A DNA stretch of 64,000 nt from an uncultured Myxococcales bacterium (GTDB lineage: Bacteria > Myxococcota_A > Polyangia > Polyangiales > Polyangiaceae): the NCBI GenBank assembly GCA_937872925.1, contig CALMUT010000081.1:42258-106257 (forward strand). Reading direction: 5' to 3'. Under the pieces are notes generated by a model that worked only from the letters and a program-made list of their open reading frames with translations, did no database searches and was not told the origin of the DNA. Both the position numbers and the translations under genes were made by a program. Below, in pieces: positions 54,836 to 63,992 of the stretch (position 1 is the stretch's first letter; each line of letters begins with the position of its first letter).

Positions 54836-54975
54836 GCCGGCATGTGTCGGTGTCGGGGCGGCGGCGGCATGTGTCGGTGTCGGGCGGCGGCGGCAAAGCG
54901 TGGGTGGCGGGCGGCGGCACGTGTCGGGGCGGCGGCGGCAAAGTGTGGGTGGCGGTGTTGTGCCGGCATCGGTGC
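54836..54975. repeat. Imperfect tandem repeat rich in GTGTCGG and GGCGGCGGC
   Basis: Words GTGTCGGTGTCGGG and GGCGGCGGCAAAG(C/T)GTGG(G)TGGCG recur with small changes, about 35-40 bp per unit. It lies upstream of the lipoprotein pair and extends open frames artificially. Confidence 0.65.
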
Positions 54976-55081
54976 CGGCGCACCCAGTTCCGCGCAGCAC
55001 CCGCGACACCACCGCGAGTGTGAGCGCACCCCGGATTGCGAAGCGAGCGCGCGTGTCGTTCCGGATAGATCGCGCCGTCAG

Positions 55082-55327
55082 TCAGCGCCAGCCGATCTCT
55101 TCCGCCGTGAGTGCGCCGATGCAGAGTTCGTCGAGTTTGTCCGGCGGACGCTCGGTTCCCGGCGCGACGACGATGTTGCGCGCCATGATCTCCGCGCGTG
55201 TTTGCGGGAACAGTGGCTGCCGGCGCGGATCGGCGAGTCCTTCGGGGCACCAGCGCTGCGAAAAACTGCGGCAAGGACCTGCGGCGAGAACCGCCGCGAC
55301 CAAACCCATCGTTGCGCTGAGCTGCAC
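55082..55327 (-). CDS. Small protein, possible gene
   Basis: 81 aa from GTG 55327. Residues 1-18 are moderately hydrophobic ([13 protein letters not shown]), but the AGPC end is not a normal lipobox. The rest ([40 protein letters not shown]) has strong GC3, which argues for coding. No family recognised. Confidence 0.45.
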   Translation of the reverse strand: MQLSATMGLVAAVLAAGPCRSFSQRWCPEGLADPRRQPLFPQTRAEIMARNIVVAPGTERPPDKLDELCIGALTAEEIGWR

Positions 55328-55395
55328 GATTCCTTCGAAACGTTCAAATGGACGCGATGACAGCCGTCGCTATCGTTGTCTCAGAGGTTCTTCTT

Positions 55396-55902
55396 ATGCC
55401 ATCCAAGCTTTTCCACGCAGTTGTCGGTGTCGGCATTTCGCTCGGAAGCGCGGCTGCCTGTGGCGGCGTTGCCGATCGCGACGGTCCGACGCCCCTCGCT
55501 CCAGACGCCCAGGGCCCTCTGCCCCATCCCCAGGCCGACGGCGGATCCGACGCAGCGCTGCCAACCCCCGACGCCGCAGCGCCAGACAGCGCGGTGACCA
55601 TCGACGCTGCGCCCGACGCGACGGTGACTGCGGACGCGTCCATCGAAGATGCCGCGCCGGACGCACCCAAGGACGCCATCATCGACGCATTCTGCGATGC
55701 GCCCTGGCCCATTACCAAGTCCGGGCGCGAAGTCTGCGGCCCCTACGAAGAGTGCGGCCAAACCTCCGCCCCCTGGTGCTTCGTCCAAGACTCACAGGGA
55801 GCGTGCAGTCTGCAGCCGCTCATTTGCGTCGACCAACAGTGGCAGTGCCTCGGCGGTGCCACGCCCACCAATAGCCCCGCGCCTCCATTCCCATGTCAGT
55901 AA
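55396..55902 (+). CDS. Small lipoprotein with Ala/Asp/Pro linker
   Basis: The start taken is ATG 55396; the frame extends to 55348. Signal VVGVGISLGSAAAC. 168 aa. Residues about 25-110 are a low-complexity linker of Asp, Ala and Pro (DAAAPDSAVTIDAAPDATVT). The C-terminal 55 residues have six cysteines (REVCGPYEECGQTSAPWC, GACSLQPLICVDQQWQC), a compact disulphide domain. Overlaps the next gene by 10 bp. Confidence 0.7.
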   Translation: MPSKLFHAVVGVGISLGSAAACGGVADRDGPTPLAPDAQGPLPHPQADGGSDAALPTPDAAAPDSAVTIDAAPDATVTADASIEDAAPDAPKDAIIDAFCDAPWPITKSGREVCGPYEECGQTSAPWCFVQDSQGACSLQPLICVDQQWQCLGGATPTNSPAPPFPCQ

Positions 55903-56726
55903 CAATCCGCACCGAGCATGGCGCAGCGGGTCGCTGGGGTGGTCGTCTGACACGGCGCCCGCTCACGGATCACGACCCGGCAATCGACGCGCTTGCGCCG
56001 GCCGTGCGCCGCAAGCTCAGCGGCATTTGGCTCAGCCGCGCCGCCATGGAACGCCGCGTGGCGGACTCGTTCACGGTGATCGCCGCGGCGCTGCGACGCC
56101 GCAACGCGCCACAGGATCTGATCCAACTGGCCGACCGCGCCATCGACGACGAGTTCCGGCACACGGAACTGAGCCGCGTCGTGGCGTCACGCTTCGCTGG
56201 GCGCGAGCTGCCGACGCCGCAGCTTCTGAAGCTGCAGGTGCCAGCGCATGAGGGCGCCTCCCCGGAACTGCGCGACACATTGCACGTGGTTGGCCAATGC
56301 ATCTTGAACGAGACCACCGCGACAGCGTTCCTAGAGACATGCTTGGCGCATGCTACGGGCGTGCTTGCCAAGCATGCACTCAAGGAACTGCTCAGTGATG
56401 AAGTGGACCACGGTCGCGTGGGTTGGGCGTATCTCGCCTCTACAGATGCCGCGACCCGGCGCGCGGTGGGGCGCTGGCTCTTGCCAATGGCGTACTTGAA
56501 CTTGCGCATCTGGAAAGAAGAGAGCCCGCTGGATCCCGATCACGTCCCGGAGCTCTCCGCGCACGGCGCGCCACCGGGCGAGGCCATACACACAGCGCTG
56601 GTCGACGCCCTCGAAACCTTGATCGTTCCGGGCTTGCAGCAGCTACAGGTACCAACCAGCGCCGTCGAAGCCTGGCTTGCTGCTGGCGCCTTCACGGACC
56701 GCGCGCCCACAGAGTACGTCGACTAG
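55893..56726 (+). CDS. Ferritin-like (diiron) protein
   Basis: 277 aa, start ATG 55893 inside the end of the previous gene, so translation is probably coupled. Two helices carry the diiron signature DDEFRHTEL (residues about 87-95) and DEVDHGRVGW (about 168-177), an E..H pair typical of ferritin-like four-helix proteins. The remaining parts are helical. Possible roles include oxygenation or iron handling; the pairing with a lipoprotein gene is unusual. No signal peptide, so it is cytoplasmic. Confidence 0.75.
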   Translation: MSVTIRTEHGAAGRWGGRLTRRPLTDHDPAIDALAPAVRRKLSGIWLSRAAMERRVADSFTVIAAALRRRNAPQDLIQLADRAIDDEFRHTELSRVVASRFAGRELPTPQLLKLQVPAHEGASPELRDTLHVVGQCILNETTATAFLETCLAHATGVLAKHALKELLSDEVDHGRVGWAYLASTDAATRRAVGRWLLPMAYLNLRIWKEESPLDPDHVPELSAHGAPPGEAIHTALVDALETLIVPGLQQLQVPTSAVEAWLAAGAFTDRAPTEYVD

Positions 56727-57027
56727 TTTCGCCTCGGGGCAGCCCCCGCAGCGTTCTTCGACGCCCGGGACGCAAGCCAAGACGAACTGCCCCAGTGCTT
56801 CGCCGCTCGCGAGGGGAGCAGCGCGTGAAAGAGGGGTTCGCATACGTGCATACAAACCAATCCTGCGCGCCCAGCACCCTCGTCACCAGCGACGCTGCCG
56901 GCGTCGCTCGCGTCGGAGGCCGCCGTGAGTCGCGATCCGCTGTCGCAACCAGCTTCCGCGTCGTTCCTACGGATCGACCCGTCCCCCGCCCATTGACGTC
57001 TCGCGGCGTCGCGGTTCAGGTGAATGG

Positions 57028-58944
57028 ATGATCCGATTGCATTGTGTTGCGGCTCGCGTGTGGCCGGTGCCGTGTTTGGGGGTGGTGACCTTGGGCCTGC
57101 TTGCTTCCTGCGGAACGGGCGGGGCTGGCGCCGCGGTTCGGCCGGAAGATCCCTCGGCCGTCGAGGCCATCGCTGGCGCTGACATCTCCTGCAAGCAGGG
57201 CTCTTACGCGGAGCCGCTGGTCATCGACCTGCCCGCCGATCAGCGCGTCGACTTCGAGTCCGCGATGGAGTCCGGCGTGGCGCTGGTGCGATACGACTGC
57301 CGCAGCATGAAGATGCTCAAGGATTGCCGCCTTCCGGGGGAGTACGCCTTCACTGGCGTCAGCCTGAAGGAGCACGTGCTTTCCCTTGACGACAAGGATG
57401 AACTGAAAGCCAACCTGCCGTTCTCCGGCGGCAAGATCGGCGGCGAGCTCGAGCGTGGGTCGAGTTTGCAAGTGGCACTTGTCTACGTCGGCAAGCGCAC
57501 GGTCGCCGCCAAGGGCGTGGCACGGCCGAACCTGGAGGGCAGCCAGTGTGGGGAAGCGACGCATTGGCTGCGCGCGGCAACCGTTGGTGCCTTCGCGGTG
57601 AAGACCGGCACAAAGGGCCGCGTGGCCGCCGCGGCGGAGATCTTTGGCGCAGGAACCAGTGGCGAGAGCAGCAGCGAGAAGAAGGTGTCGCAAAAAGACG
57701 GCGACCTCGCGGCCTGCAAATCGTCGTCGCCGACGTCCAAGGCACCTCCGCAGCAATGCCGTGCCGCGATCCGTTTCGAGCTGGTGCCCATCACGGACAA
57801 GGCAGCGGCGGGCGGCAAGAAAGAAGAGGGCAAAAAGGCGAAGGCGCTGGAGGATCCCTGCCCCGAAGGTTTCAAGCTGAGCGAAGGCAAGTGTGCGCGA
57901 GCGGCCGACGCCGCGTCCCACCTCTGCGACAAGAACGACGAAGCGGATTGTCGCAAGCAGTGCGCCGCCGGGCACGCTGGCAGCTGCCACAACCTAGCGA
58001 ACCTGGCCTTCTACGACTTCGGCAAGGATAACGTCTCGGAAGAGGTCGAGAAGAAGAACTACCAGGAAGCTCTGACCCACTGGAAGAAGGCTTGCGACGG
58101 CGGAGTGATGGAATCCTGCGGCGACCTTGGCTACATGCTCTTGGTCTCGTCATACGGACTGCCGGCGGACCCGGCAGGCGGGCAGACAGCGCTCAGGCGT
58201 GCCTGTGATGGTGGCTACGCGGAAGGTTGCTACGACCTGGCGTACCACACGCTGAACGGCAAGCGCGGCGTCACCAAGGATGCGGTTGCGGGTCTGGCGC
58301 TGCAGCAACGCGGCTGCGGGCTGGGGGACGCCTTTGCCTGTCAAGAGCTTGGCGAATTCTACTTCAAGGGCAAGCACGTGGCGAAGGACGTGGCGCAAGG
58401 CGACCGGCTACTATCGCGTTTCTGCGACCAGGGAGACTTGGGATCCTGCGCAGACCTCGCGGCGCATCTGGTGACCTGGTTCGACGACGACGAAGGCCCG
58501 CCCAAGCCGATCCCCGAAGTCAAAGACGCCCTCGGGCGCGCCAAAGACCTGTACACCAGAGCCTGCTCTGGGATCAGCTACTCCTGCAACCTCGCAGCGC
58601 GGTTGCACAACGACGCCGGCGACAAGAAGAAGGCCCTCGAGCTGGCCGAGAAAGCCTGCCAACCCAACGCCACCGACAAGAAGAAGCGCACGCGGATGGG
58701 ATGCGGGCTCGCGGGGGTGCTGCTTCTGGAGGGCAAAGGTGGCGTCACGGCGGACCGAGGCAAGGCTGTCGACTACATGATCCAGTCGATGGATGAGCCG
58801 ACCATGATGCGCGCCGCAAAGATCCTGGAAAAGGGAGACGGAGTGAAAGCGGACAAGGGTCGCGCCTTGGCCGTGTACAAGGATCTCTGCGATGAGTACG
58901 AGTACAAGCCGGCATGCGCGGACAAGACCCGCTTGAGCCGCTGA
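57028..58944 (+). CDS. Sel1-repeat lipoprotein
   Basis: 638 aa. Signal CLGVVTLGLLASC. Residues about 50-255 are a beta-rich domain with a few Cys. From about residue 310 to the end there are eight or so Sel1-like repeats with a Cys at the usual spacing (SCHNLANLAFYDFG, ALTHWKKACDGGVMESCGDLGYMLL, ALRRACDGGYAEGCYDLAYHTL, LQQRGCGLGDAFACQELGEFYF, KDLYTRACSGISYSCNLAARLHN). Disulphide-linked Sel1 repeats make a curved helical scaffold for binding proteins or peptidoglycan. Exported, lipid-anchored. Function unknown. Confidence 0.85.
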   Translation: MIRLHCVAARVWPVPCLGVVTLGLLASCGTGGAGAAVRPEDPSAVEAIAGADISCKQGSYAEPLVIDLPADQRVDFESAMESGVALVRYDCRSMKMLKDCRLPGEYAFTGVSLKEHVLSLDDKDELKANLPFSGGKIGGELERGSSLQVALVYVGKRTVAAKGVARPNLEGSQCGEATHWLRAATVGAFAVKTGTKGRVAAAAEIFGAGTSGESSSEKKVSQKDGDLAACKSSSPTSKAPPQQCRAAIRFELVPITDKAAAGGKKEEGKKAKALEDPCPEGFKLSEGKCARAADAASHLCDKNDEADCRKQCAAGHAGSCHNLANLAFYDFGKDNVSEEVEKKNYQEALTHWKKACDGGVMESCGDLGYMLLVSSYGLPADPAGGQTALRRACDGGYAEGCYDLAYHTLNGKRGVTKDAVAGLALQQRGCGLGDAFACQELGEFYFKGKHVAKDVAQGDRLLSRFCDQGDLGSCADLAAHLVTWFDDDEGPPKPIPEVKDALGRAKDLYTRACSGISYSCNLAARLHNDAGDKKKALELAEKACQPNATDKKKRTRMGCGLAGVLLLEGKGGVTADRGKAVDYMIQSMDEPTMMRAAKILEKGDGVKADKGRALAVYKDLCDEYEYKPACADKTRLSR

Positions 58945-59019
58945 ATAGTTTCACCCTAGCCAAGTCTCGGTACCGGTAACCAGACGACAACCGAGGCGGC
59001 GCCTGTGGGCGTCGACGGA

Positions 59020-60105
59020 TCAGCCTGTTGCGTCGCGCTTCGCCAAGTAGCGGGTGACGCGGGCGGCAATCCAGCGGGAGTGTGTCATGGGCATGGCGCG
59101 CACGACGACGCGGGACTTGGTCGCGACGCGCAGTGCCTCGAGATGGAAGAACCCTTCCGGCCCTGGCCGGGTGGTCCGCAGTGCTTCTACCTCGGACGTT
59201 GGAACCCGCAGGGCTGCCCAGCGGTGCGGCCCCTTGCGAAACTCCAGCTCCTGACGGCTGACCAGGAGTTGGTTCCAGAGGTACTCCGACGGAAGCAAGT
59301 AGATCAGCAGCGCCGTCACCAAGACCGCCACCAGCATGGTCCAGCCCGGTGCCCAGAAGATCTCACGCTGCGCGACGTCGTTGACAATGGCCGTCACAGC
59401 GACGAGCGCGCCGCCCAGGATCAGCCCTGCGATCAATACGGCCAGGGCAAAGGGCAGGTCGACGGGTCGGTACCAGCGTACGTCGAGACCGTTGTCTTCC
59501 GTGCAACGGATGCCCGCCGGGGGGGCACCGGGGTCGTCGGGCACGACCGCAATACCCAGCGCCAGCTGGTCCGTCAGGGGCATCCCGAGCTCGTTAGGCC
59601 AGCACAGCGCCGGCACATCGCTGGATGCGTCGATCAACGGGACGCCAAAAGCACGCGCCAATGCGATCGCGATGCGGTGCGCGACAAACTCGTCCGAATG
59701 GTCGCCGACAAAGACGGACGCCTTTTCCAACTCCGGCAACACCGCTGCGACAGAGTGTAGCTGCCGCGCATGTCGCGGCTGCGCCCCGCGGTAACCCGCG
59801 CCGGCCGCGGCGTCTGCGCCCACGTCCGGCTCACTTCCGTCCGCTTCGTGTGGCGCTTCTGACCGCTCCAGGTGCGCACAAGCGTCGGCATCGCGCGAGC
59901 GCAGCACCACGCGCACCGCCCACACCGCCGTGCGCCACGAATCTTCGCTGTCGCCGCGCTCGCCGATGATCCCGCCCACAATCACGGCGGCAGCATCTGC
60001 AAGCTCGAACTCCGCACGCTGGTTGAAGAACTGCTCCTTGCCCAGATCGATCTGCTGCAACAACGAGCGGCCGTGTTGCAGCGACCAGCTAGTCGGCGCG
60101 GGCAC
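59020..60105 (-). CDS. Membrane protein of unknown function
   Basis: 361 aa from GTG 60105, directly after the TAG of the lipoprotein gene (no gap). Residues about 35-215 are a soluble domain (AAAVIVGGIIGERGDSEDSW, ELEKASVFVGDHSDEFVAHRIAIALARAFG) that looks like a nucleotide- or ligand-binding alpha/beta fold. Two transmembrane helices follow (LPFALAVLIAGLILGGALVA and WTMLVAVLVTALLIYLLP), then a C-terminal domain (VSRQELEFRKGPHRWAALRV). No known family. Coupled to the lipoprotein gene upstream. Confidence 0.7.
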   Translation of the reverse strand: MPAPTSWSLQHGRSLLQQIDLGKEQFFNQRAEFELADAAAVIVGGIIGERGDSEDSWRTAVWAVRVVLRSRDADACAHLERSEAPHEADGSEPDVGADAAAGAGYRGAQPRHARQLHSVAAVLPELEKASVFVGDHSDEFVAHRIAIALARAFGVPLIDASSDVPALCWPNELGMPLTDQLALGIAVVPDDPGAPPAGIRCTEDNGLDVRWYRPVDLPFALAVLIAGLILGGALVAVTAIVNDVAQREIFWAPGWTMLVAVLVTALLIYLLPSEYLWNQLLVSRQELEFRKGPHRWAALRVPTSEVEALRTTRPGPEGFFHLEALRVATKSRVVVRAMPMTHSRWIAARVTRYLAKRDATG

Positions 60106-60507
60106 CTACGGCGCCCCGCCATCCGAAGACTTGATCTGGCCTGGCCGACACTTGCCTTGGATGCAGGCGGGCTCCGGCACCAGGCCAAAGCAGCAGCCGC
60201 ACGGGCCGCCGCCCTGGCAAGCGTGCAGCTCGTCACGCAGCGTCTGCCAGCGCACGGCGTCGTGACTCTTCGCGAGATAGACCGTGCAGCAGGCTTCCTC
60301 GAATCCGAACGCGCACATGGCTGGCGTCTTGCCGCATTCGTAGTCATCCGTGCAGTCCCGGTTTTCCGCAAGGAACTCCGTGATGCGTTGCTTCTCGCCC
60401 GCGCAGGCGCCGGCGTCCGCGTCGTCTGCATCGGAACTACTGCAAGCCGCGGGCGCGCACGTGAAACATAGGACTGCAGTCAAAAGGACGCGCCCCCGGC
60501 AACTCAT
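60106..60507 (-). CDS. Small Cys-rich lipoprotein
   Basis: 133 aa. Signal LLTAVLCFTCAPAAC. The mature part has thirteen cysteines (DCTDDYECGKTPAMCAFGFEEACC, CQGGGPCGCC, CIQGKC), probably disulphide-bonded. Followed without gap by the gene at 59020-60105; the two may act together at the inner membrane. Function unknown. Confidence 0.75.
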   Translation of the reverse strand: MSCRGRVLLTAVLCFTCAPAACSSSDADDADAGACAGEKQRITEFLAENRDCTDDYECGKTPAMCAFGFEEACCTVYLAKSHDAVRWQTLRDELHACQGGGPCGCCFGLVPEPACIQGKCRPGQIKSSDGGAP

Positions 60508-60822
60508 GCGGCAAGCCTAGCACCGCGGGCATGTGCTGGGCGCCAAGCTGTCCGGATCACCGGCCACATCGGTAGCTTGGGCAGGGCCATCGCGAGGACT
60601 TCGAACGGGACGTGCGTTGGCATTCGACACAGGGGATGGCAACCCTTGTCTCCGAGGCCAAAGGGAACGGCAGCGGTCCGAATCGGACGTCGCAGGCCTG
60701 CCAAACTACTTCGTATACAAACCGATTTTTCGCGCGCAGATCCCGAGGGGGTCGGCGTGGAAGCCGAAACCGAAGCCAGTCCGGCCTCGCGCGTTCGGGG
60801 ACTGTCCCGCAGGCTGTCGGAT
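60508..60822. other. Intergenic, no gene supported
   Basis: 315 bp. The GTATACAAACCGAT word at 60713-60726 resembles GCATACAAACCAAT at about 56847-56860; I see no function for it. Confidence 0.4.
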
Positions 60823-61653
60823 CTAGTCCGCGCAGCAGCGAAAGCCCACGCTGTCCACGGTGCGCGTGCGGGGCCAGGCGAGCTCTTTGCCCGCAGCGCA
60901 GCGGGTGCCGTGCGCGTGGTGCTGGTAGCTTCCGCCGCGGATCCGACAGCCAGCATCGGCGCTGTCATCCACGCAGCTGTCGTCCCACTCGGCTACGTGC
61001 CCGCTCAGGTCGAAGACCTTTGCGTACGCAGCATCGGGCGAATGACAGCCCGCGAAGCTGCCGACGTCGTCCAGGCCCCAGGTGGTGTAGTCGTCGGCGT
61101 CCGCATCGCGGCAGGCATCTGTGTCGAAGGTGCTGCCATAGGTGTACTCGTACTTGCCACCGGAAGTACAAGCGGCCTGCCACTCGCTGCTGTTCGGGTC
61201 GTCGTAGCTGGCGAAGGCGTAGCTACCACCGCCAACTTTGCCGCAGAGGCGCTTGCCCGCGGCTTTGCAGAATGCGGCTGCGTCGCACCAGTCCACGCAG
61301 ACGACGGGTTGCTCGGTCTTGTTGGACCCGGGATCCCAAGCGCAGGTGGGCGTGAAGTCCGCATTGCCCGAGCACGCGGCAGCCTGCCCGCTCGTCGCCG
61401 GCTTCGAGTCGAGCCACGCCTCGTACTGCCCCCGCGTGACCTCGGTCTTGTCGATGCAGAAGCCTTCGGGCAGCCGCACCATGTCTGGCCCCATGCCCGA
61501 CTCCAGCGCGCCCGCGGGGCAGCCGCCTTCACCCGGCTTAGGTTCGACCTTCGGCGGCTCTTCTTTGCGGATGTCTTGGGTCGGAGCTAGCTGCAGCGCT
61601 GCAATGAAAGCGACTGCCAGAATACCCGAGCCTGCGATGGCGACTTTCTTCAT
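60823..61653 (-). CDS. SUMF1-fold (formylglycine-generating-enzyme-like) protein
   Basis: The start taken is ATG 61653 (GTG 61665 is possible, overlapping the previous stop). 276 aa. The N-terminal hydrophobic segment (VAIAGSGILAVAFIAALQLA) anchors or exports it. The domain has the FGE-sulfatase pattern: MVRLPEGFCIDKTEVTRGQYEAWL, PVVCVDWCDAAAFCKAAGKRLC, EWQAACTSGG, VFDLSGHVAEWDDSC, CRIRGGSYQ, and an ending VDSVGFRCC. Many such proteins are not formylglycine generators; the exact role is open. It follows the beta-helix gene directly and is probably co-transcribed. Confidence 0.85.
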   Translation of the reverse strand: MKKVAIAGSGILAVAFIAALQLAPTQDIRKEEPPKVEPKPGEGGCPAGALESGMGPDMVRLPEGFCIDKTEVTRGQYEAWLDSKPATSGQAAACSGNADFTPTCAWDPGSNKTEQPVVCVDWCDAAAFCKAAGKRLCGKVGGGSYAFASYDDPNSSEWQAACTSGGKYEYTYGSTFDTDACRDADADDYTTWGLDDVGSFAGCHSPDAAYAKVFDLSGHVAEWDDSCVDDSADAGCRIRGGSYQHHAHGTRCAAGKELAWPRTRTVDSVGFRCCAD

Positions 61654-61658
61654 AGGGT

Positions 61659-63278
61659 TCACCAAAACACCGGAGAAGAGTTGCGGTACGGAGCGTCGTC
61701 CGCCATTGGGAAATGTATCTGCACGTCGTCAGCGGGCAGTGCGCCTTCCCCTTTGTTGAGAATGTTGCCGCTTGCGACGCCCGCGACGTCGCGCAGCTTG
61801 TAGCTTTCGGACTTCGTGCGGTTGATGCGATTGTCTTCCAAGCGCGTGCAGGCCAGGTTGTACCCAAGGATCAAACCGTTGTGCACCGTGTTGTTCGACA
61901 CGAAGTAGCGCATGTTGTGCGCCATATGGATGCCGGAGTCATAGAACGTGTTGCCTGCGATGTAGTTGCCGATCTTGTTGGTGCGCGTGGCGCTTTTGTC
62001 TTTGGAGCTGACGTAGCCCAAGATCCCCCAAAAACCGTTCACGGTCGGCTTGGCCATGCGGATCTTGTTGTTGATGATGACGTTGTCCGTCTCTTTCCAG
62101 ATGATGATCGGTCCGTCGACCTGCTTGTCGAGCAGGCAGGGAAGTGCCGCGTCGAACTGGCCCTGATCGTTGACCATGCACTGAGTCATGGTGTTTTCTT
62201 CCACCCAAACATTTCGGCCGCTGGAGGTGACGAAGTCGCCGCCAGCGTTGTGGTGGAAGTTGTTGCGATAGATCAGAACGTCCTTATCCGTGCGTCCGGC
62301 GCCTTCGATGTCGATACCGAACTCAGGTGAAGTGCCTTCGATGTGATGGATGTGGTTGTTCTCCACCACGATGTTGTGCCCGCCCACGATCGACACGCCT
62401 TGCCGGCGATTGTGGTGGATGTGGTTGTTGCGGATCGTGACGTTCGTAGTTGCTTTCTCCGGCGTTGCGTCCTTTGCTTTCACGCCAACGATCAGCACGC
62501 CGTCTCCGGTCAGCTCGTGGAGCTCCATGTCTTCGATCAGCACGCGGTCCACGCCGCTCCAGACGCAGATGCCATGCCCCTCGTCGTGGGCTGTGGGCGG
62601 CGTTCCGTAGTCGTGCTGGGCGCGATCACCAACGACTTCGCCGCCGCGGATGGTGATGTTGCTGTTGCCGTCGACGTTGATGACGCAGTAGTTCCAGCGA
62701 TCGTTGGGCGCCATCTTGATGATGGTGCCTTTGGAGAGTTCCAGGGTCATGTCACCCTGCAGATCGATGCCGCCCGCGTAGGCGGCATTGGTGGGTTCGC
62801 CAACCAAGTACGTGCCCGGAGGGATCACGATCTTGTCGTGGCCGTTGTCTTTCGCCCACTTGATGGCATCGTTCAATCCCTTGCGCGTTTCGACGGGGTC
62901 CTTGCCGGCGTTCGAGATCTTCCACTGCACCAGATCAATGACGTATTCCTTCGTGTGCACCGGTGGCAGCGCAGCAGTAGGCCGCGCTCCGGGTTCCCAA
63001 GCGCACTCGCCGCTGCCGGGCACTGGATTGACGACGCTGCTGTCACTCTGCGCTGCGTCCCCGGGCGTTGCGCCGTCGAGAGCGCCTCCTCCCGAGCCGC
63101 CACCGGAGCCGGCTGCCCCGTTGCCCCCGCTACCGCCGCCCTCCGAGTCGCTCCCGCACGCCGCGCTCCCCAATAGTCCGCCGAGCAGCATGCCGACCAG
63201 ACCCAGCGCATGTCGCGAGCCAAGCAATCTGCGTCGCCGCCCCCTCGCCAACCTAAGAGCCGCTTCCTCTCGATACAT
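61659..63278 (-). CDS. Parallel beta-helix lipoprotein (2)
   Basis: The start taken is ATG 63278, giving 539 aa with signal LGLVGMLLGGLLGSAAC; the frame to 63386 is unlikely. A Gly-rich linker, then residues about 130-500 form a right-handed beta-helix: ITIRGGEVVGDR, VTIRNNHIHHNRRQGVSIVGG, VVENNHIHHIEGTSPEFGID, VLIYRNNFHHNAGGDFVTSS, VWVEENTMTQC. The short DAIKWAKDNGHDKIVIPPGTYLVGEP near residue 130 is the usual start of pectate-lyase-like (alpha-poly-saccharide) beta-helix domains. Probably binds or degrades a polysaccharide. Its stop overlaps the start area of the SUMF1-like gene. Confidence 0.82.
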   Translation of the reverse strand: MYREEAALRLARGRRRRLLGSRHALGLVGMLLGGLLGSAACGSDSEGGGSGGNGAAGSGGGSGGGALDGATPGDAAQSDSSVVNPVPGSGECAWEPGARPTAALPPVHTKEYVIDLVQWKISNAGKDPVETRKGLNDAIKWAKDNGHDKIVIPPGTYLVGEPTNAAYAGGIDLQGDMTLELSKGTIIKMAPNDRWNYCVINVDGNSNITIRGGEVVGDRAQHDYGTPPTAHDEGHGICVWSGVDRVLIEDMELHELTGDGVLIVGVKAKDATPEKATTNVTIRNNHIHHNRRQGVSIVGGHNIVVENNHIHHIEGTSPEFGIDIEGAGRTDKDVLIYRNNFHHNAGGDFVTSSGRNVWVEENTMTQCMVNDQGQFDAALPCLLDKQVDGPIIIWKETDNVIINNKIRMAKPTVNGFWGILGYVSSKDKSATRTNKIGNYIAGNTFYDSGIHMAHNMRYFVSNNTVHNGLILGYNLACTRLEDNRINRTKSESYKLRDVAGVASGNILNKGEGALPADDVQIHFPMADDAPYRNSSPVFW

Positions 63279-63832
63279 CGGTAAACGATGACGGATCGCG
63301 CCAAGGCGCGTCAAGCTGAGCGCGGAGCCGTGCTGGACAAAAACTCCGCCGGAAGCGCGGAAGTCTCGCTTCCGACCGGGATCCACTATCGGACGGCGTC
63401 CGATTCATGTGGTCGCTTCAGGGCACGCCGTTGGCTAGGGGGCGTGCGTGTTGGGCGTTGCCGAAGCCGCGCTGGGTGAACTTGCCGAGGGTAGCGTTTG
63501 TGTGGGTTGCGGACGCCGCTGCCCGGGCCCGTGCGTTTTCGAAGCGGCGAATGGAGAGTCGGCCGACGGGTAGCGCCTGGCCGCGGGAAGATCGTCCCAA
63601 GGCGGCTGCGCTTCCCCAAAACAAATTTGCGCAACTGCAGTCCCGAACCGGCCGACAACATGGCCCCCCCGCCCGGGGGTGGTTCTTCTGTGTGACCTGC
63701 ACGAAGGCCGATTCCAGCGGCGTCCGGCGACGGCGTTCAGAACCCCCAGGCTCCGTTTGTCTTCGGTGGGCAGGGGCCCAGGCTGTTGGGAAAGCGCGTG
63801 CTGCAAGAGCGGGTGCTGTAGTGCGCTACAAG
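63279..63832. other. Intergenic, no gene supported
   Basis: About 550 bp between the beta-helix gene and the tandem repeat. Short frames on both strands have no start signal or motif. Confidence 0.4.
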
Positions 63833-63992
63833 GCGAGCGTGCTGCAACGAGAGCGTGCTGCAACGCGAGCGGACCGCAACGAGAGCGTGCTGCAACGAGA
63901 GCGTGCTGCAACGAGAGCGCGCTGCAACGAGAGCGTGCTGCAACGAGAGCGTGCTGCAACGAGAGCGTGCTGCAACGCGAGCGCGCGCCAGC
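63833..63992. repeat. 16-bp tandem repeat, about ten units
   Basis: Consensus GAGAGCGTGCTGCAAC repeated ten times without spacers; most units are identical, the first, third and last vary most. The unit length is not a multiple of three, so it is not a coding repeat. It may continue beyond the window edge. Confidence 0.85.

Noticed and set aside
53676..55274. 532-codon frame
   Set aside because: The upstream half runs through the lipoprotein gene at 54421-54759 and a tandem repeat; the ATG at 54416 is preferred.
61713..63176. Long plus-strand frames opposite the beta-helix gene
   Set aside because: Mirror frames of a high-GC gene, rich in Val, Asp and Ala without motifs.
63833..63992. Tandem repeat as CRISPR
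   Set aside because: No spacers between units.
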